Translations under genes and position numbers: made by a program
Shown: positions 19,247 to 28,394 of the stretch, in pieces
Layout of the letters: every line of letters begins with the position of its first letter
Position numbering within the stretch: position 1 is the first letter of the stretch
The notes under the pieces: generated by a model
The model's database searches: none
What the model was told of the DNA's origin: nothing
Seen by the model: the letters and a program-made list of their open reading frames with translations, nothing else
Origin: an uncultured Saprospiraceae bacterium
GTDB taxonomy: Bacteria; Bacteroidota; Bacteroidia; Chitinophagales; Saprospiraceae
Direction of reading: 5' to 3'
DNA length: 64,000 nucleotides
NCBI GenBank assembly: GCA_937995755.1
Contig: CALKJD010000035.1
Span: 1-64,000, forward strand

Positions 19247-19495
19247 CTATTTAGTCATCATCGGCCCCAACACCTTTCCAATATGTGAATTCAATGCCTT
19301 AGTCTTTATCAAACTAAGACAGCACAATCCTTCTTTATCAGTACAACTAATGAGTGCAAATTTCTCACCTGCGCTGAGATTAAATTTTTTTCTTAGGTCT
19401 TTAGGTAATACTAATTGACCTCTATCATCGAAGCTTACAATCGACTCTAATTCGAAGCATGTATCTTCTCCTAATGGGCTACAACATTCGCTCAT
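19247..19495 (-). CDS. AbrB/SpoVT-type Cys-rich protein, HgcAB-associated (HgcC)-like
   Basis: This protein has 82 residues from the ATG in MSECCSPLG. Upstream in-frame codons add a non-homologous stretch and were excluded. Residues about 17-50 form an AbrB/MazE-type swapped-hairpin DNA-binding domain (VSFDDRGQLVLPKDLRKKFNL). Unlike ordinary AbrB proteins, it has an N-terminal CC pair, a nearby third Cys, a Cys in LISC and a CC pair in EGLCCL. From memory, this pattern matches the small proteins labelled HgcAB-associated in databases, which also occur widely without hgcAB and near arsenic or mercury genes. No hgcA, hgcB or arsM is present here. A metal- or metalloid-responsive regulator is plausible but inferred. 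Confidence 0.75.
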   Translation of the reverse strand: MSECCSPLGEDTCFELESIVSFDDRGQLVLPKDLRKKFNLSAGEKFALISCTDKEGLCCLSLIKTKALNSHIGKVLGPMMTK

Positions 19496-19818
19496 GATCT
19501 TACTATTTTGATACAAGTATATTACAAACATTTAACTATTGTCTGATTATACTGAATTTTCTGATAAATAGGAAAACAGGACAACACATTGAACCCAAGA
19601 GTCACTTTCTGGCATTTTCATTTCAAATTATATTTCCGCTTCTATTCCAATTGCCGACAAATACACTGCAAATAGCACTTGTGAAAAGTTCTTCTATGTC
19701 CACAGCGACACTTACAGCCTACAATAAGGTCCGAACCCAGACAATTTATTAGTAGTTTTAACAAGTGAACATTGCCAAATACTTAAATGGACATTCTTCA
19801 CTCATAAATTATGATGCC

Positions 19819-22119
19819 ATGAAAAACACTTTTACGATAGCTTTGCTATTGATCAGCTCAATTATTTATGCCCAAGATTGCGATCCATTTACGGCATCGC
19901 ACGATCTTATACATGGCAAACTAAAACAAACTGTATTACGCGGAGAGGATGGAAATTTTAATCCACTATATATCAAAACTGGGATTGGTCCAGATGGAGA
20001 CATGGATACTCGTACTTATGCTCCCCTAGTCTACTCTAGCAATATCTGGGCTGGAGGGTTGACACCAAGTGGAAATTTCAAACTCGCAGCTGGAAAAAGC
20101 AATCAACTAGATTGGTGGCCTGGACCGCTAGACTTCAATGGCCTCACTAATACAGATCAATGCTCTAAATGGAATCAGGTATGGACAGTAACTATTGAAG
20201 ACATACTCGAGGCTAGAGAAATATTTCTTACTGGTGGCCCTTGCGATCAAATGCCGGAAAGCATACTCAACTGGCCAGGAAGAAATAATTCAAATTTATC
20301 GTTTCTGACAACAGATCAAGGGTATGCTGACTTTTGGGATACTGGTGGTAATGGTAATTACAACCCTTGTGACGGAGACTTTCCATTAGTTGGTATTAGG
20401 GGATGTGAAAGCTTTAATTTCGATGAAATGATTAGATATATTCCTAGCGAATTTTCTTTTTATCTAATGAATGATAATGGCGCAGCACATAATATATCCT
20501 TCGCCACTTCTATACAAATGGAAGTACATGTTTATACATTTACTTTTAAATCTCAAGTAGCTGAGGGAGTTGTATTCTTCAAGCATAAATTTATAAATAA
20601 AGCAAGTGAAGATATAAGAGAAATGAAATTTGGTCAATGGCTTGACTTCGATCTAGGATGTAGTGAAAATGACAAACTTGCCTCAGATGAAAGTCAACAA
20701 ATGATCTATGCCTACAATGGTTCTAACGAAGAAGACTGTGGAGAAAATAGCCTTGCCGAACAAAAAGCGTCAGTTGGTTTTAGTTATCTCAAAGGCCCAA
20801 GAGGACCATTTATAATCGTAGAAGGGTCAGAAGGACAAGACTCATTAGTACACCCTCCAATTGGCTCAGGAGATTTTGACACTTTAGCAGAGCTTCGAGC
20901 AAGCAATGCAATGATACCTAGTAATTGTTTTGACACATCCTCTCCTCCTAATTGTAATCCACAAACAACTACAGATTTTTATAATCTGCTCAACACAAGA
21001 AATTTTGATGGAACACCTGCCCTAGATAATAATGGAATGCCTAGCCCATTTATGTATACAGGAAATCCAGCGGATGCCAGTGAGTGGTCGTTATGCACAG
21101 ATCAAAACATAGCTGAGACAACAGGAATAATGTCAATCGGAAATATACTATTGCAACCACAAGCGACAAATGAAATCATTTCAGCAATATACTATACAGA
21201 TGATATAAATACTGACTGTCCAGACGATGCCGCCATCAAGTATAAAGATGGTTTGGTGCAAAGTTTGTTTGATAATTGCCTCTACCAACATATGGCTCCG
21301 CCGTCACCAGAAATAAGCGTCTTGTATAGTGACACAGGAGTAGATATAGACATATCCAACATTCCGTTTAACTATCGAGAACCTGTATTACAAGCCAACC
21401 CAAGCATTCATGAAGATCGTCATTACAATTTTGAAGGAATAAAGATCTATCAAGTAGCCAGCAAAAATTTTGATATGACAGAGCTTACTAATCCTAAGTT
21501 GAGCGCATTGGTTTATCAAGGAGATATCAATAATGACATCACAGATATCACAAACTTCCGATCAGATTTTATAGATGCAGATCAGACTTGGCCGGAAGAC
21601 ATTAAAGTGACTGGTGCTAATAATGGCTTAGTTACCGAGTTGTTCTTGACTTATGATTTCATACGAGACCAACCTATCGAACAATCAGATGAACTATATT
21701 ACGTAGCTATTTCTTACGCATACAACAACTATGAAGATTTTGATCCGATGGGAATTATAGATAATAATGGAAACACCTTTGCTACTGGACAGCAATACCA
21801 ATATATAGAATCCAACTGCGGACTCAAAACTGTAGCATCTGTAATCAGCGTATCTGGTGTATCATCACCTTACGACGCAGGGCGATATGAGTACATATAC
21901 AATAATAATACTATCAACATATTCAACATAGAAGAAGACCTCTACCTACAACTCTTATCAATAGACGGAAAATCCCTAGAGCAATGGAATGCAAAAAAAG
22001 GAGACAGGTTTACTTCACACAATCTTAGTAAACAGTTAACAAGTGGGATGTACATCCTCAATGCCACAACAACTCATAGTGGACTGAACGGTTCGCATAA
22101 ATTGGTGGTGACGAGGTAG
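19819..22119 (+). CDS. large T9SS-sorted secreted protein, function unknown
   Basis: This protein has 766 residues, starting at the ATG in MKNTFTIALLL. A GTG 18 codons upstream would put a polar stretch before the signal peptide and is rejected. The signal peptide ends near residue 19 (IIYAQ). The body is beta-rich, with features seen in Bacteroidota surface proteins of unknown function: IWAGG near residue 75, and several DxDxD- or NGNYNPCDGD-like Ca-binding stretches near 180. The last 75 residues form a degenerate type A T9SS sorting domain (NNTINIFNIEEDLYLQLLSIDGK, then SGMYILNA and KLVVTR). It is therefore expected at the cell surface. The gene is monocistronic and converges on a bidirectional terminator. 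Confidence 0.8.
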   Translation: MKNTFTIALLLISSIIYAQDCDPFTASHDLIHGKLKQTVLRGEDGNFNPLYIKTGIGPDGDMDTRTYAPLVYSSNIWAGGLTPSGNFKLAAGKSNQLDWWPGPLDFNGLTNTDQCSKWNQVWTVTIEDILEAREIFLTGGPCDQMPESILNWPGRNNSNLSFLTTDQGYADFWDTGGNGNYNPCDGDFPLVGIRGCESFNFDEMIRYIPSEFSFYLMNDNGAAHNISFATSIQMEVHVYTFTFKSQVAEGVVFFKHKFINKASEDIREMKFGQWLDFDLGCSENDKLASDESQQMIYAYNGSNEEDCGENSLAEQKASVGFSYLKGPRGPFIIVEGSEGQDSLVHPPIGSGDFDTLAELRASNAMIPSNCFDTSSPPNCNPQTTTDFYNLLNTRNFDGTPALDNNGMPSPFMYTGNPADASEWSLCTDQNIAETTGIMSIGNILLQPQATNEIISAIYYTDDINTDCPDDAAIKYKDGLVQSLFDNCLYQHMAPPSPEISVLYSDTGVDIDISNIPFNYREPVLQANPSIHEDRHYNFEGIKIYQVASKNFDMTELTNPKLSALVYQGDINNDITDITNFRSDFIDADQTWPEDIKVTGANNGLVTELFLTYDFIRDQPIEQSDELYYVAISYAYNNYEDFDPMGIIDNNGNTFATGQQYQYIESNCGLKTVASVISVSGVSSPYDAGRYEYIYNNNTINIFNIEEDLYLQLLSIDGKSLEQWNAKKGDRFTSHNLSKQLTSGMYILNATTTHSGLNGSHKLVVTR

Positions 22120-22163
22120 CTACTAAGAACAGAATTGGGTAATCCTTCACACCCTAAAAAACA

Positions 22164-22206
22164 AGTGGGCGACATCTTAGGATGTCGCCCACTATTTATT
22201 TTTCAT
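22164..22206. terminator. bidirectional intrinsic terminator
   Basis: AGTGGGCGACATC (22164-22176) pairs perfectly with GATGTCGCCCACT (22181-22193) across a TTAG loop, with T-rich sequence following and an A-rich run preceding. It lies between two convergent genes and fits both. Confidence 0.88.
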
Positions 22207-22227
22207 TCAAGACTTTAAGCCTTCTAG

Positions 22228-23430
22228 CTATATCCCTTTTATTCTAGTCCAAAGGTCCGTCGCCATTTGCCCCATGTCAGCATCATCTCTTGGACCGCCT
22301 TGTGTCTTAAGCAATTTATAGTTACCGTTAGATTGTAACTCTACAGGAAAATTAAATATAAAGTCTTTTTCCGATATACCTTCTCCACGAAAAGTACCAT
22401 ACCGCATATCATTAATTTGCAGCTTTCCGTCAGATCGTTTCATGACAGTATAGTATCCATCACTAAACCAGACTAACGTTCGTAGTACTTTATCGTTAGT
22501 CACATCAGCCTTTAATAAATCATGATTCTTAGGAAACTTAGAAAGCTTGAACTTAGGCTCCTTATCCAGAAATGAATACTGACCGTGGTAATATCCATCT
22601 GCTGTCTCCGCCACTCCAGACCACAATATATTATTAAGAATGGAAGGTGAAGTGAAGAATCTAGAGTACTCTATATTTTCTGCGACAAGCGTATCTTTCA
22701 TAATCTCAGTAACACGATACTTATTATAAAGTGTAAAGCACATATACAGACTACTCAATACTATTCCTGTCCATACCAACTTCCCTCTAATAGGCTTGGA
22801 CCTATGATAGAAAGCTGCAATGATCAATGGGATTACGAACAACAATGTATATACTGGATCAGCTACTGATATATTACTTATTGCTGCTCTGTAATTAGAG
22901 AAAGGTGCGAATAACTGAGTGCCGTAAGCCGTAAATGTATCTAGTATCGGATGCGTAATCAATCCCCAGAAAAATAGCCATTGCCAATCTCTAAGACTTG
23001 CCTCAGGCTTAGCGAATGCTGGTCTATTAAATCTTTTATACGTAAAATAACTGCCTCCTGCACCTATCGTAATCCCTATGATCGCCTTGACAATACTAAA
23101 GTCTCCGACAAACAAAAACAAAGATGCAACTGCCAATGATAAGGCTATCCAGCCAGCCATACCTAATGGCTTATGAAATCGACTCTCATACATCTGATGG
23201 ACAAGCCAACCGAATACAAATGCACCTACTATCGAAAATAGAAATGAATGCGATATGCCTCTGTGAAATGCTAGAGAATCAATCTCTGACATCCAAAGAT
23301 TACCTATGACATCAAGATCTGGAATAGTCCCAGCGATAGCTCCCCATACCATAGCACGGTTACCTACTTTTTTACCTAAGACTGCATCTCCTGCTGCCGC
23401 ACCAAGTACGATCTGCGTGATACTATCCAT
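22228..23430 (-). CDS. YdjM-like membrane-bound metal-dependent hydrolase
   Basis: This is a 400-residue integral membrane protein of the YdjM/LexA-binding hydrolase family. The N-terminal signature MDSITQIVLGAAAG and DLDVIGNL are followed by the conserved HRGISHS near residue 76. A second conserved segment, HPILDTFTAYGTQLF, lies near 160; these His/Asp residues are the presumed metal ligands. About six membrane spans cover residues 1-250. The C-terminal 150 residues are a soluble domain of unknown role. Its start overlaps the end of rnc by 8 bases, so it is the third cistron of a fabF-rnc-hydrolase operon. The substrate is unknown; envelope lipid metabolism is a guess from the context. Confidence 0.85.
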   Translation of the reverse strand: MDSITQIVLGAAAGDAVLGKKVGNRAMVWGAIAGTIPDLDVIGNLWMSEIDSLAFHRGISHSFLFSIVGAFVFGWLVHQMYESRFHKPLGMAGWIALSLAVASLFLFVGDFSIVKAIIGITIGAGGSYFTYKRFNRPAFAKPEASLRDWQWLFFWGLITHPILDTFTAYGTQLFAPFSNYRAAISNISVADPVYTLLFVIPLIIAAFYHRSKPIRGKLVWTGIVLSSLYMCFTLYNKYRVTEIMKDTLVAENIEYSRFFTSPSILNNILWSGVAETADGYYHGQYSFLDKEPKFKLSKFPKNHDLLKADVTNDKVLRTLVWFSDGYYTVMKRSDGKLQINDMRYGTFRGEGISEKDFIFNFPVELQSNGNYKLLKTQGGPRDDADMGQMATDLWTRIKGI

Positions 23431-24175
23431 TGGCTGATTCTGGTTCTAGTGTATTGATTGCAAATATTTTCACCGCTTTTTTAGATGCTGTCTGTTCTGC
23501 GGATTTCTTATTAAAGTCTTCCGCGGTAGAGACTTTCTCTCCATCTACGATTACTGCGACTTTAAATCTATCTCTCTTGTCTAACTTCGTCTTAGAAATC
23601 ACCTTATACCCTACTTGCTTTCCATGCTTTTGGCACCATTCAAGTAGCATACTTTTATAATTATCATCGGCCTTTTCTAATGCATGTATATCTAAATATT
23701 TCATAAGAATACTGCGTATGACGTAGTGCTTAGTTTTATTATAGCCAAACTCTATGTATATCGCTCCTACAAGAGCCTCTAATGCGTTACCTAACATCGA
23801 ATGACTCATACGACCTTGTGTATACTCGGAGAGCACTACATCTAATCCCATGCGATCTGCAATCAGATTTAAAGTCTTACGTTTTACGATTTTAGACCTC
23901 ATCTTTGTGAGGAAACCTTCATCTTTACTTGGATATTTTTTGAAAAGATACTCCGCGACAATAGTTGACAGGATAGCATCACCTAAATACTCCAGACGTT
24001 CATTATTACCATTATGACCATCACCATTATTCATGGATTTATGGTAGAATGCTAATCGAAATATATTGAGCCTTGCAGGCACAAAACCGATGATCGGCTT
24101 AAGTTTTCTAGCAAGATTCTTATCCGGAGAAAAATAGTAATTATATACCTGTCTTATTGGTCTTGTAATGAGCAC
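23423..24175 (-). CDS. rnc: ribonuclease III
   Basis: This double-strand-specific endoribonuclease of 250 residues matures rRNA and cleaves structured mRNA. The catalytic signature NERLEYLGDAIL is near residues 58-69, the second acidic site LGNALEALVGAIYIE is near 127-141, and a C-terminal dsRNA-binding domain lies at about 165-240 (SMLLEWCQKHG, then AEQTASKKAVK). Translation starts at GTG, whose first G overlaps the TAG stop of fabF (TAGTG), which indicates coupled translation. A fabF-rnc pair is standard in Bacteroidota, and acpP normally precedes it but is not found here. Confidence 0.94.
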   Translation of the reverse strand: MLITRPIRQVYNYYFSPDKNLARKLKPIIGFVPARLNIFRLAFYHKSMNNGDGHNGNNERLEYLGDAILSTIVAEYLFKKYPSKDEGFLTKMRSKIVKRKTLNLIADRMGLDVVLSEYTQGRMSHSMLGNALEALVGAIYIEFGYNKTKHYVIRSILMKYLDIHALEKADDNYKSMLLEWCQKHGKQVGYKVISKTKLDKRDRFKVAVIVDGEKVSTAEDFNKKSAEQTASKKAVKIFAINTLEPESANG

Positions 24176-25419
24176 TAATTAAATTTCTTGAGTATTACTG
24201 AACAGTTATGACCACCAAATCCAAAAGTATTGCTAATCACAGCATTTACTTTTCTTTCTTGCGCTACGTTAAATGTAAAATTGAGTTTATTATCTAGTTC
24301 TGGATCATCCGTTATATGATTAATCGTTGGTGGTATTACACCATCTCTAAGTGCTACGATTCCTGCTATCGCCTCTACAACTCCAGCAGCTCCTAATAAA
24401 TGCCCAGTCATCGATTTAGTCGAACTAATATTAAGATTGTAAGAATGGTCGCCAAATACGTTCTTAATCGCTTTAGATTCTGCTACATCACCAAGTGGCG
24501 TAGAAGTACCATGCACATTTACATAATCGATATCTTCAGGATTCATTTTTGCGTCTTTGAGCGCACGCTTCATTACATTGGTCGCTCCTAGTCCATCAGG
24601 ATGTGGTGCTGTCATATGGTATGCATCAGCAGTCATTCCAGCTCCTGATACTTCTGCCAATATGTTGGCACCTCTCGCTTTTGCATGTTCATACTCTTCT
24701 AGCACCAATGCTCCTGCGCCTTCGCCTAGTACAAATCCATCTCTATCCTTATCAAATGGACGAGATGCTGACTGAGGGTCATCATTACGAGTTGAAAGTG
24801 CCTTCATAGAAGAGAATCCTCCCATTCCAGCTTTGGTTACAGCTGCTTCGGATCCTCCACATATCATTACATCTGCTCTACCATGTTTAATATAGTCATA
24901 CGAATTTGCTATGGCGTTAGTCGAACTAGCACATGCTGATACTGTAGCATAATTAGGTCCACGGAATCCATACTTGATAGATATAAGCCCTGGAGCTATA
25001 TCTATGATCAGTTTAGGAATAAGGAATGGGCTATACTTAGGTTCGCCAGTACGTAACGCTGCTTCTTCTATATCTTCTTCGATAGTTTTAAATCCACCGA
25101 TACCACTTCCCCATATCACACCTACTTCGTCAAGATCAACCTTTTCTAGGTCCAATCCTGACATTTTGATAGCCTCATCAGCTGCTACCATAGCATACTG
25201 AGCAAATGGATCCATACGACGAGCCTCACGACGATGCATATGTTCTTCTACCTCAAAGCCCTTTACCTCACAGGCAAATCGTGTTTTGAATAAGGTAGCA
25301 TCATACCTTGTAATTGGGGCTGCGCCACTCACGCCCTTAAGTAAGGCGTCTGCATATGCCTCATAAGTATTTCCAATAGGTGTCAATGCTCCTATGCCTG
25401 TTACGACTACTCTTCTCAT
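24175..25419 (-). CDS. fabF: beta-ketoacyl-ACP synthase II
   Basis: This condensing enzyme of fatty-acid chain elongation has 414 residues. The thiolase-fold active-site triad is visible as the Cys in SACASSTNAI near residue 163, the His in VHGTSTPLGD near 303 and the His in SMTGHLLGAAG near 340. The N-terminal signature RRVVVTGIGALTPIG and the C-terminal SNTFGFGGHN fit FabF. It is first in the fabF-rnc-hydrolase operon. The usual upstream acpP is missing; instead a decayed lipoprotein gene lies upstream on the same strand. Confidence 0.95.
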   Translation of the reverse strand: MRRVVVTGIGALTPIGNTYEAYADALLKGVSGAAPITRYDATLFKTRFACEVKGFEVEEHMHRREARRMDPFAQYAMVAADEAIKMSGLDLEKVDLDEVGVIWGSGIGGFKTIEEDIEEAALRTGEPKYSPFLIPKLIIDIAPGLISIKYGFRGPNYATVSACASSTNAIANSYDYIKHGRADVMICGGSEAAVTKAGMGGFSSMKALSTRNDDPQSASRPFDKDRDGFVLGEGAGALVLEEYEHAKARGANILAEVSGAGMTADAYHMTAPHPDGLGATNVMKRALKDAKMNPEDIDYVNVHGTSTPLGDVAESKAIKNVFGDHSYNLNISSTKSMTGHLLGAAGVVEAIAGIVALRDGVIPPTINHITDDPELDNKLNFTFNVAQERKVNAVISNTFGFGGHNCSVILKKFN

Positions 25420-25509
25420 ATAGTATATTCCTAAGATTAATATAATCAGAGAGCAAAGATAGGTTATATATATAATTACACATGATCTAAGAGTACCTAA
25501 TTGGTCTTA

Positions 25510-26100
25510 TCAGATGGCAAATTGCCTATTGAGTGCGATAAAAGAATAGAAAATCAATAATTCAACATCAACATTACTATAATCCTTGATAGGTTTAACC
25601 TAAGAGAAAGCCAATTCCAGAGCTCTACTTCTAAAGCCTAGATTGCCTTGTATAGCATATTTAGTAATGTTCGCAGTCATCTCACCACTGTTTTTCAAAT
25701 TAGAATGAAAAAACGCACTTTCGAAAGGTCCTCTACCTGCTATTCCGTACAATTCTAATATTGCTCTCTTAGATAATTTGGTATAGTATCCGATTCCGAG
25801 TTCAGTCATACTCCCTTATCCTGAGTTTCTTTCTATCGATGAAGCAACAAAATCATTACCTTGACTATAATCGGAATAGGAATTATTAACATTCATATGA
25901 TTGAGCATTACCCCAATATTATTTGTGACAGCATATAATACTTGAAAATCCTGCTTGTTGTCATGGCCTCGAAATACTTGAAGGGCTAGATCTCCCTTCT
26001 TCTCCATTAAAGGCACATTATGAGTATTAGGAGCGCAATAAACTGGACTACAACTCTTAAGTCATAAAGAACCTAACAACATCGAAATGACAATTTTCAT
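25510..26100 (-). pseudogene. lipoprotein pseudogene with three in-frame nonsense codons
   Basis: A 197-codon frame opens at ATG 26100 with a lipoprotein signal (MKIVISMLLGSL, stop, LKSCSPVY). It continues CAPNTHNVPLMEKKGDLALQ, a phrase typical of Bacteroidota lipoproteins of the YxPNxHNVPLL type. It then runs in one frame through a beta-barrel-like sequence to a final TGA at 25510. It is interrupted by TGA at residue 13, TAA at 25816-25818 (after ERNSG) and a third stop after LELAFS at 25600-25602. Recognisable sequence continues across each stop and no frameshift is needed. The gene is therefore probably recently inactivated, or translated by readthrough, which is less likely. The normal family has an unknown envelope role. 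Confidence 0.75.
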
Positions 26101-26228
26101 ATGATTGATAAAGCTTTCTGTTTGATTACAACAAATATCATGAACACTAAAGTCTATATTAGGAATATCGTTAACAACCAATTCCCATTGCAGGAACACC
26201 AATGCAATACAACTTTTCAATAAAACTT

Positions 26229-26258
26229 AGGAAACTATGCAACTATTAAAAGTTTCCT
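26229..26258. promoter_or_regulatory. candidate TetR operator
   Basis: The perfect inverted repeat AGGAAACT (26229-26236) / AGTTTCCT (26251-26258) has a 14-base spacer. It sits 15 bases upstream of the tetR start and just before a -7-like TTTCTTTG. The size and symmetry fit a TetR-dimer site autoregulating the tetR-efflux operon. Confidence 0.6.
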
Positions 26259-26273
26259 GCGTTTCTTTGCGCT

Positions 26274-26873
26274 ATGAGTCTAAAAGAAAAAATATTCCTA
26301 ACCACTTTTGATCTCTTTCTCAGATATGGAGTAAAGAGTGTAAGTATGGATGATATCTGCAGAAAATTGGGTATCAGTAAGAAAACCATTTATACGGTTA
26401 TCGAGAATAAGAAAGACCTAATTGAGAAAATCATACAACTACATATCACTAGGGATGAAGAAGACATCATTGCTATCACACAAAATTCGGATACAGCTGT
26501 GGACGAGATGTGCAAGATCGGAAGACATGTCATTAAATTTTTAAAGGAAATGAAACCTTCTTTGATATATGATCTACAGAAATACTATCCTACAGCCTGG
26601 AATATGATCCAAAATCAACATTATGGATTTATCTATCGCACGATCAAAACAAATATAGAAAGAGGTCAAAAAGAGGGGCTGTATATATCATCTTTTGATT
26701 CTGATATAATTGCCAAACTCTATGTGGAAAAAACGCATTGCATAGCAGATGAAGAAAATTTTCCTTCTTCAAAATTCAGCCGACCTCAGCTATTTGAGCA
26801 ACTCTTTAAGTATCATATGAGAGGGATCAGTTCAGAGCAAGGACTCAAACTCTTAGCAGATATAGAAATTTAA
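26274..26873 (+). CDS. TetR/AcrR-family transcriptional repressor
   Basis: This protein has 199 residues. The N-terminal helix-turn-helix is canonical: LRYGVKSVSMDDICRKLGISKKTIYTVIENKKDLI at about residues 15-50. The ligand-binding C-terminal domain is divergent, as usual in this family. It opens a plus-strand run with tolC (35-base gap), an adaptor gene and an RND permease, so it is expected to repress its own pump operon and respond to a pump substrate. A perfect inverted repeat immediately upstream is the likely operator. The inducer cannot be deduced. Confidence 0.92.
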   Translation: MSLKEKIFLTTFDLFLRYGVKSVSMDDICRKLGISKKTIYTVIENKKDLIEKIIQLHITRDEEDIIAITQNSDTAVDEMCKIGRHVIKFLKEMKPSLIYDLQKYYPTAWNMIQNQHYGFIYRTIKTNIERGQKEGLYISSFDSDIIAKLYVEKTHCIADEENFPSSKFSRPQLFEQLFKYHMRGISSEQGLKLLADIEI

Positions 26874-26908
26874 ATTCACATCTACGACAATCATAAATCA
26901 ACTATCAC

Positions 26909-28285
26909 ATGAAAAATTTACTACTCATCTTGCTATTAACCACTGGTCTTTCCCAGCTACAAGCGCAAGATCAGTTCTCTCTAAAGGAAGCAGTAGGTTA
27001 TGGTCTTATTCATCATAATAATATGAAGATGAATGATCTAGACTACCAATCAGCAGAGCAAACGATCAAAGAGTTTAAATCTATCGCCATGCCCAAGGTC
27101 AATGGTGGCTTAGACTATTCTTACTATCTAGCAACTCCAGCACAGCCTGTGGAAGATTTTATATCTCCATCAGTGTATGGTGTTCTATTTCAAGAGGGTG
27201 TAATACCTGAGAAAGACTTGGGAGATCCTGAGACTTTTGAGTTTTCATTTGTTCAACCTAATGTGCTCACAGCGAGCATAGGAGCGAGTATACAACTATT
27301 TGACGGAGGATATCTCTACGGACTCAAAGCTGCGAAACTGTACAAAAGTCTCGTAAAAAAAGAACGAGTACAAAGCGAACAAACCATCATCACCAATGTA
27401 ACTAAAGCGTATATGTCCATCCTCATCGCTGAGAAAAACAAAGAGGTGATCTCACAGAATATCAAGGTCGTAGAAAAATCTTTATCTGATATCAAAGCAG
27501 TATATGAAAGTGGATTTGCTGAATCTCTAGATGTGGATAGAATGCAATTATCATTAGAAACTTTGCAAACTCAAATCGGAAACTTGGATCAGATGATTCA
27601 ACTCAGTTACAATGTGCTAAAATTTCAAATGAACTACCCTATTGATCAAATGATAGAAGTCACAGATGATCTAGAAAGTATGGTAGATCAAATTACTATA
27701 GATGAAATCTCACTAGAAGGACCTATCGATATGAGCCGAAGAGCTGAATTTGGCATATTAGAAGTAGGACAACAACTCAACGAACTTGATTATAAAAGAA
27801 CAAAAGCTGGATACTTACCTACCGCCAACGCCTTTGTAAATCTACAAGAGTCATTACAGCGAACTAATATATTTGATAACGATGAAGCTGGATGGCTACC
27901 TACAGCTGTGGTCGGTGTAAATATAAAAGCACCTATCTATGATGGAGGTTTGAAATCAGCTCAGATGCAAAACATCAAACTCAAAATGATGAAAACTGAC
28001 TTACAAAAGCAAGATCTTCAGAACCTCATCACATTACAAGTAAGAAACTCGCAGAGATCAATCCTTAATGCAAGAAACACAGTGAACAACAGCAAAAAAA
28101 ATCTTGAGCTTTCTCAAAAAATATTTGATAAAACAAGAATCAAATTTAAGGAAGGTGTAGGATCGAGTATAGAAGTCACACAAGCAGAATCTGATCTATA
28201 TCAGGCGCAAGGCAACTATATCAGTGCATTGTATGATCTATTAAGCGCTAAGACAGATTACAACTTAGCCATCGCTAAAAACTAA
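26909..28285 (+). CDS. TolC-family outer-membrane efflux channel
   Basis: This protein has 458 residues with a signal peptide of about 19 residues (LQAQ). The two OEP repeats of TolC are evident from the long coiled-coil helices and the beta-barrel insertion segments: SLKEAVGYGLIHHNNMKMND near the N-terminus, and the repeat junction near residue 260. The second half ends SIEVTQAESDLYQAQGNYISALYDLLSAKTDY, the standard family ending. It forms the outer-membrane exit of the tripartite pump encoded by the next two genes. Confidence 0.92.
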   Translation: MKNLLLILLLTTGLSQLQAQDQFSLKEAVGYGLIHHNNMKMNDLDYQSAEQTIKEFKSIAMPKVNGGLDYSYYLATPAQPVEDFISPSVYGVLFQEGVIPEKDLGDPETFEFSFVQPNVLTASIGASIQLFDGGYLYGLKAAKLYKSLVKKERVQSEQTIITNVTKAYMSILIAEKNKEVISQNIKVVEKSLSDIKAVYESGFAESLDVDRMQLSLETLQTQIGNLDQMIQLSYNVLKFQMNYPIDQMIEVTDDLESMVDQITIDEISLEGPIDMSRRAEFGILEVGQQLNELDYKRTKAGYLPTANAFVNLQESLQRTNIFDNDEAGWLPTAVVGVNIKAPIYDGGLKSAQMQNIKLKMMKTDLQKQDLQNLITLQVRNSQRSILNARNTVNNSKKNLELSQKIFDKTRIKFKEGVGSSIEVTQAESDLYQAQGNYISALYDLLSAKTDYNLAIAKN

Positions 28286-28394
28286 ACCGACTAATCAAAA
28301 AATACTATTTAGGTTGTATTCCTAAGAAATAGCTTACTAAGCTGTGATTAATCAAAATAGGAATAGTCCATATAGAATATAAAACAAATCAAAA

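Noticed and set aside
19765-19818. GTG start 18 codons upstream for the T9SS protein
   Set aside because: It would place a polar leader before an otherwise ideal signal peptide starting at ATG 19819.
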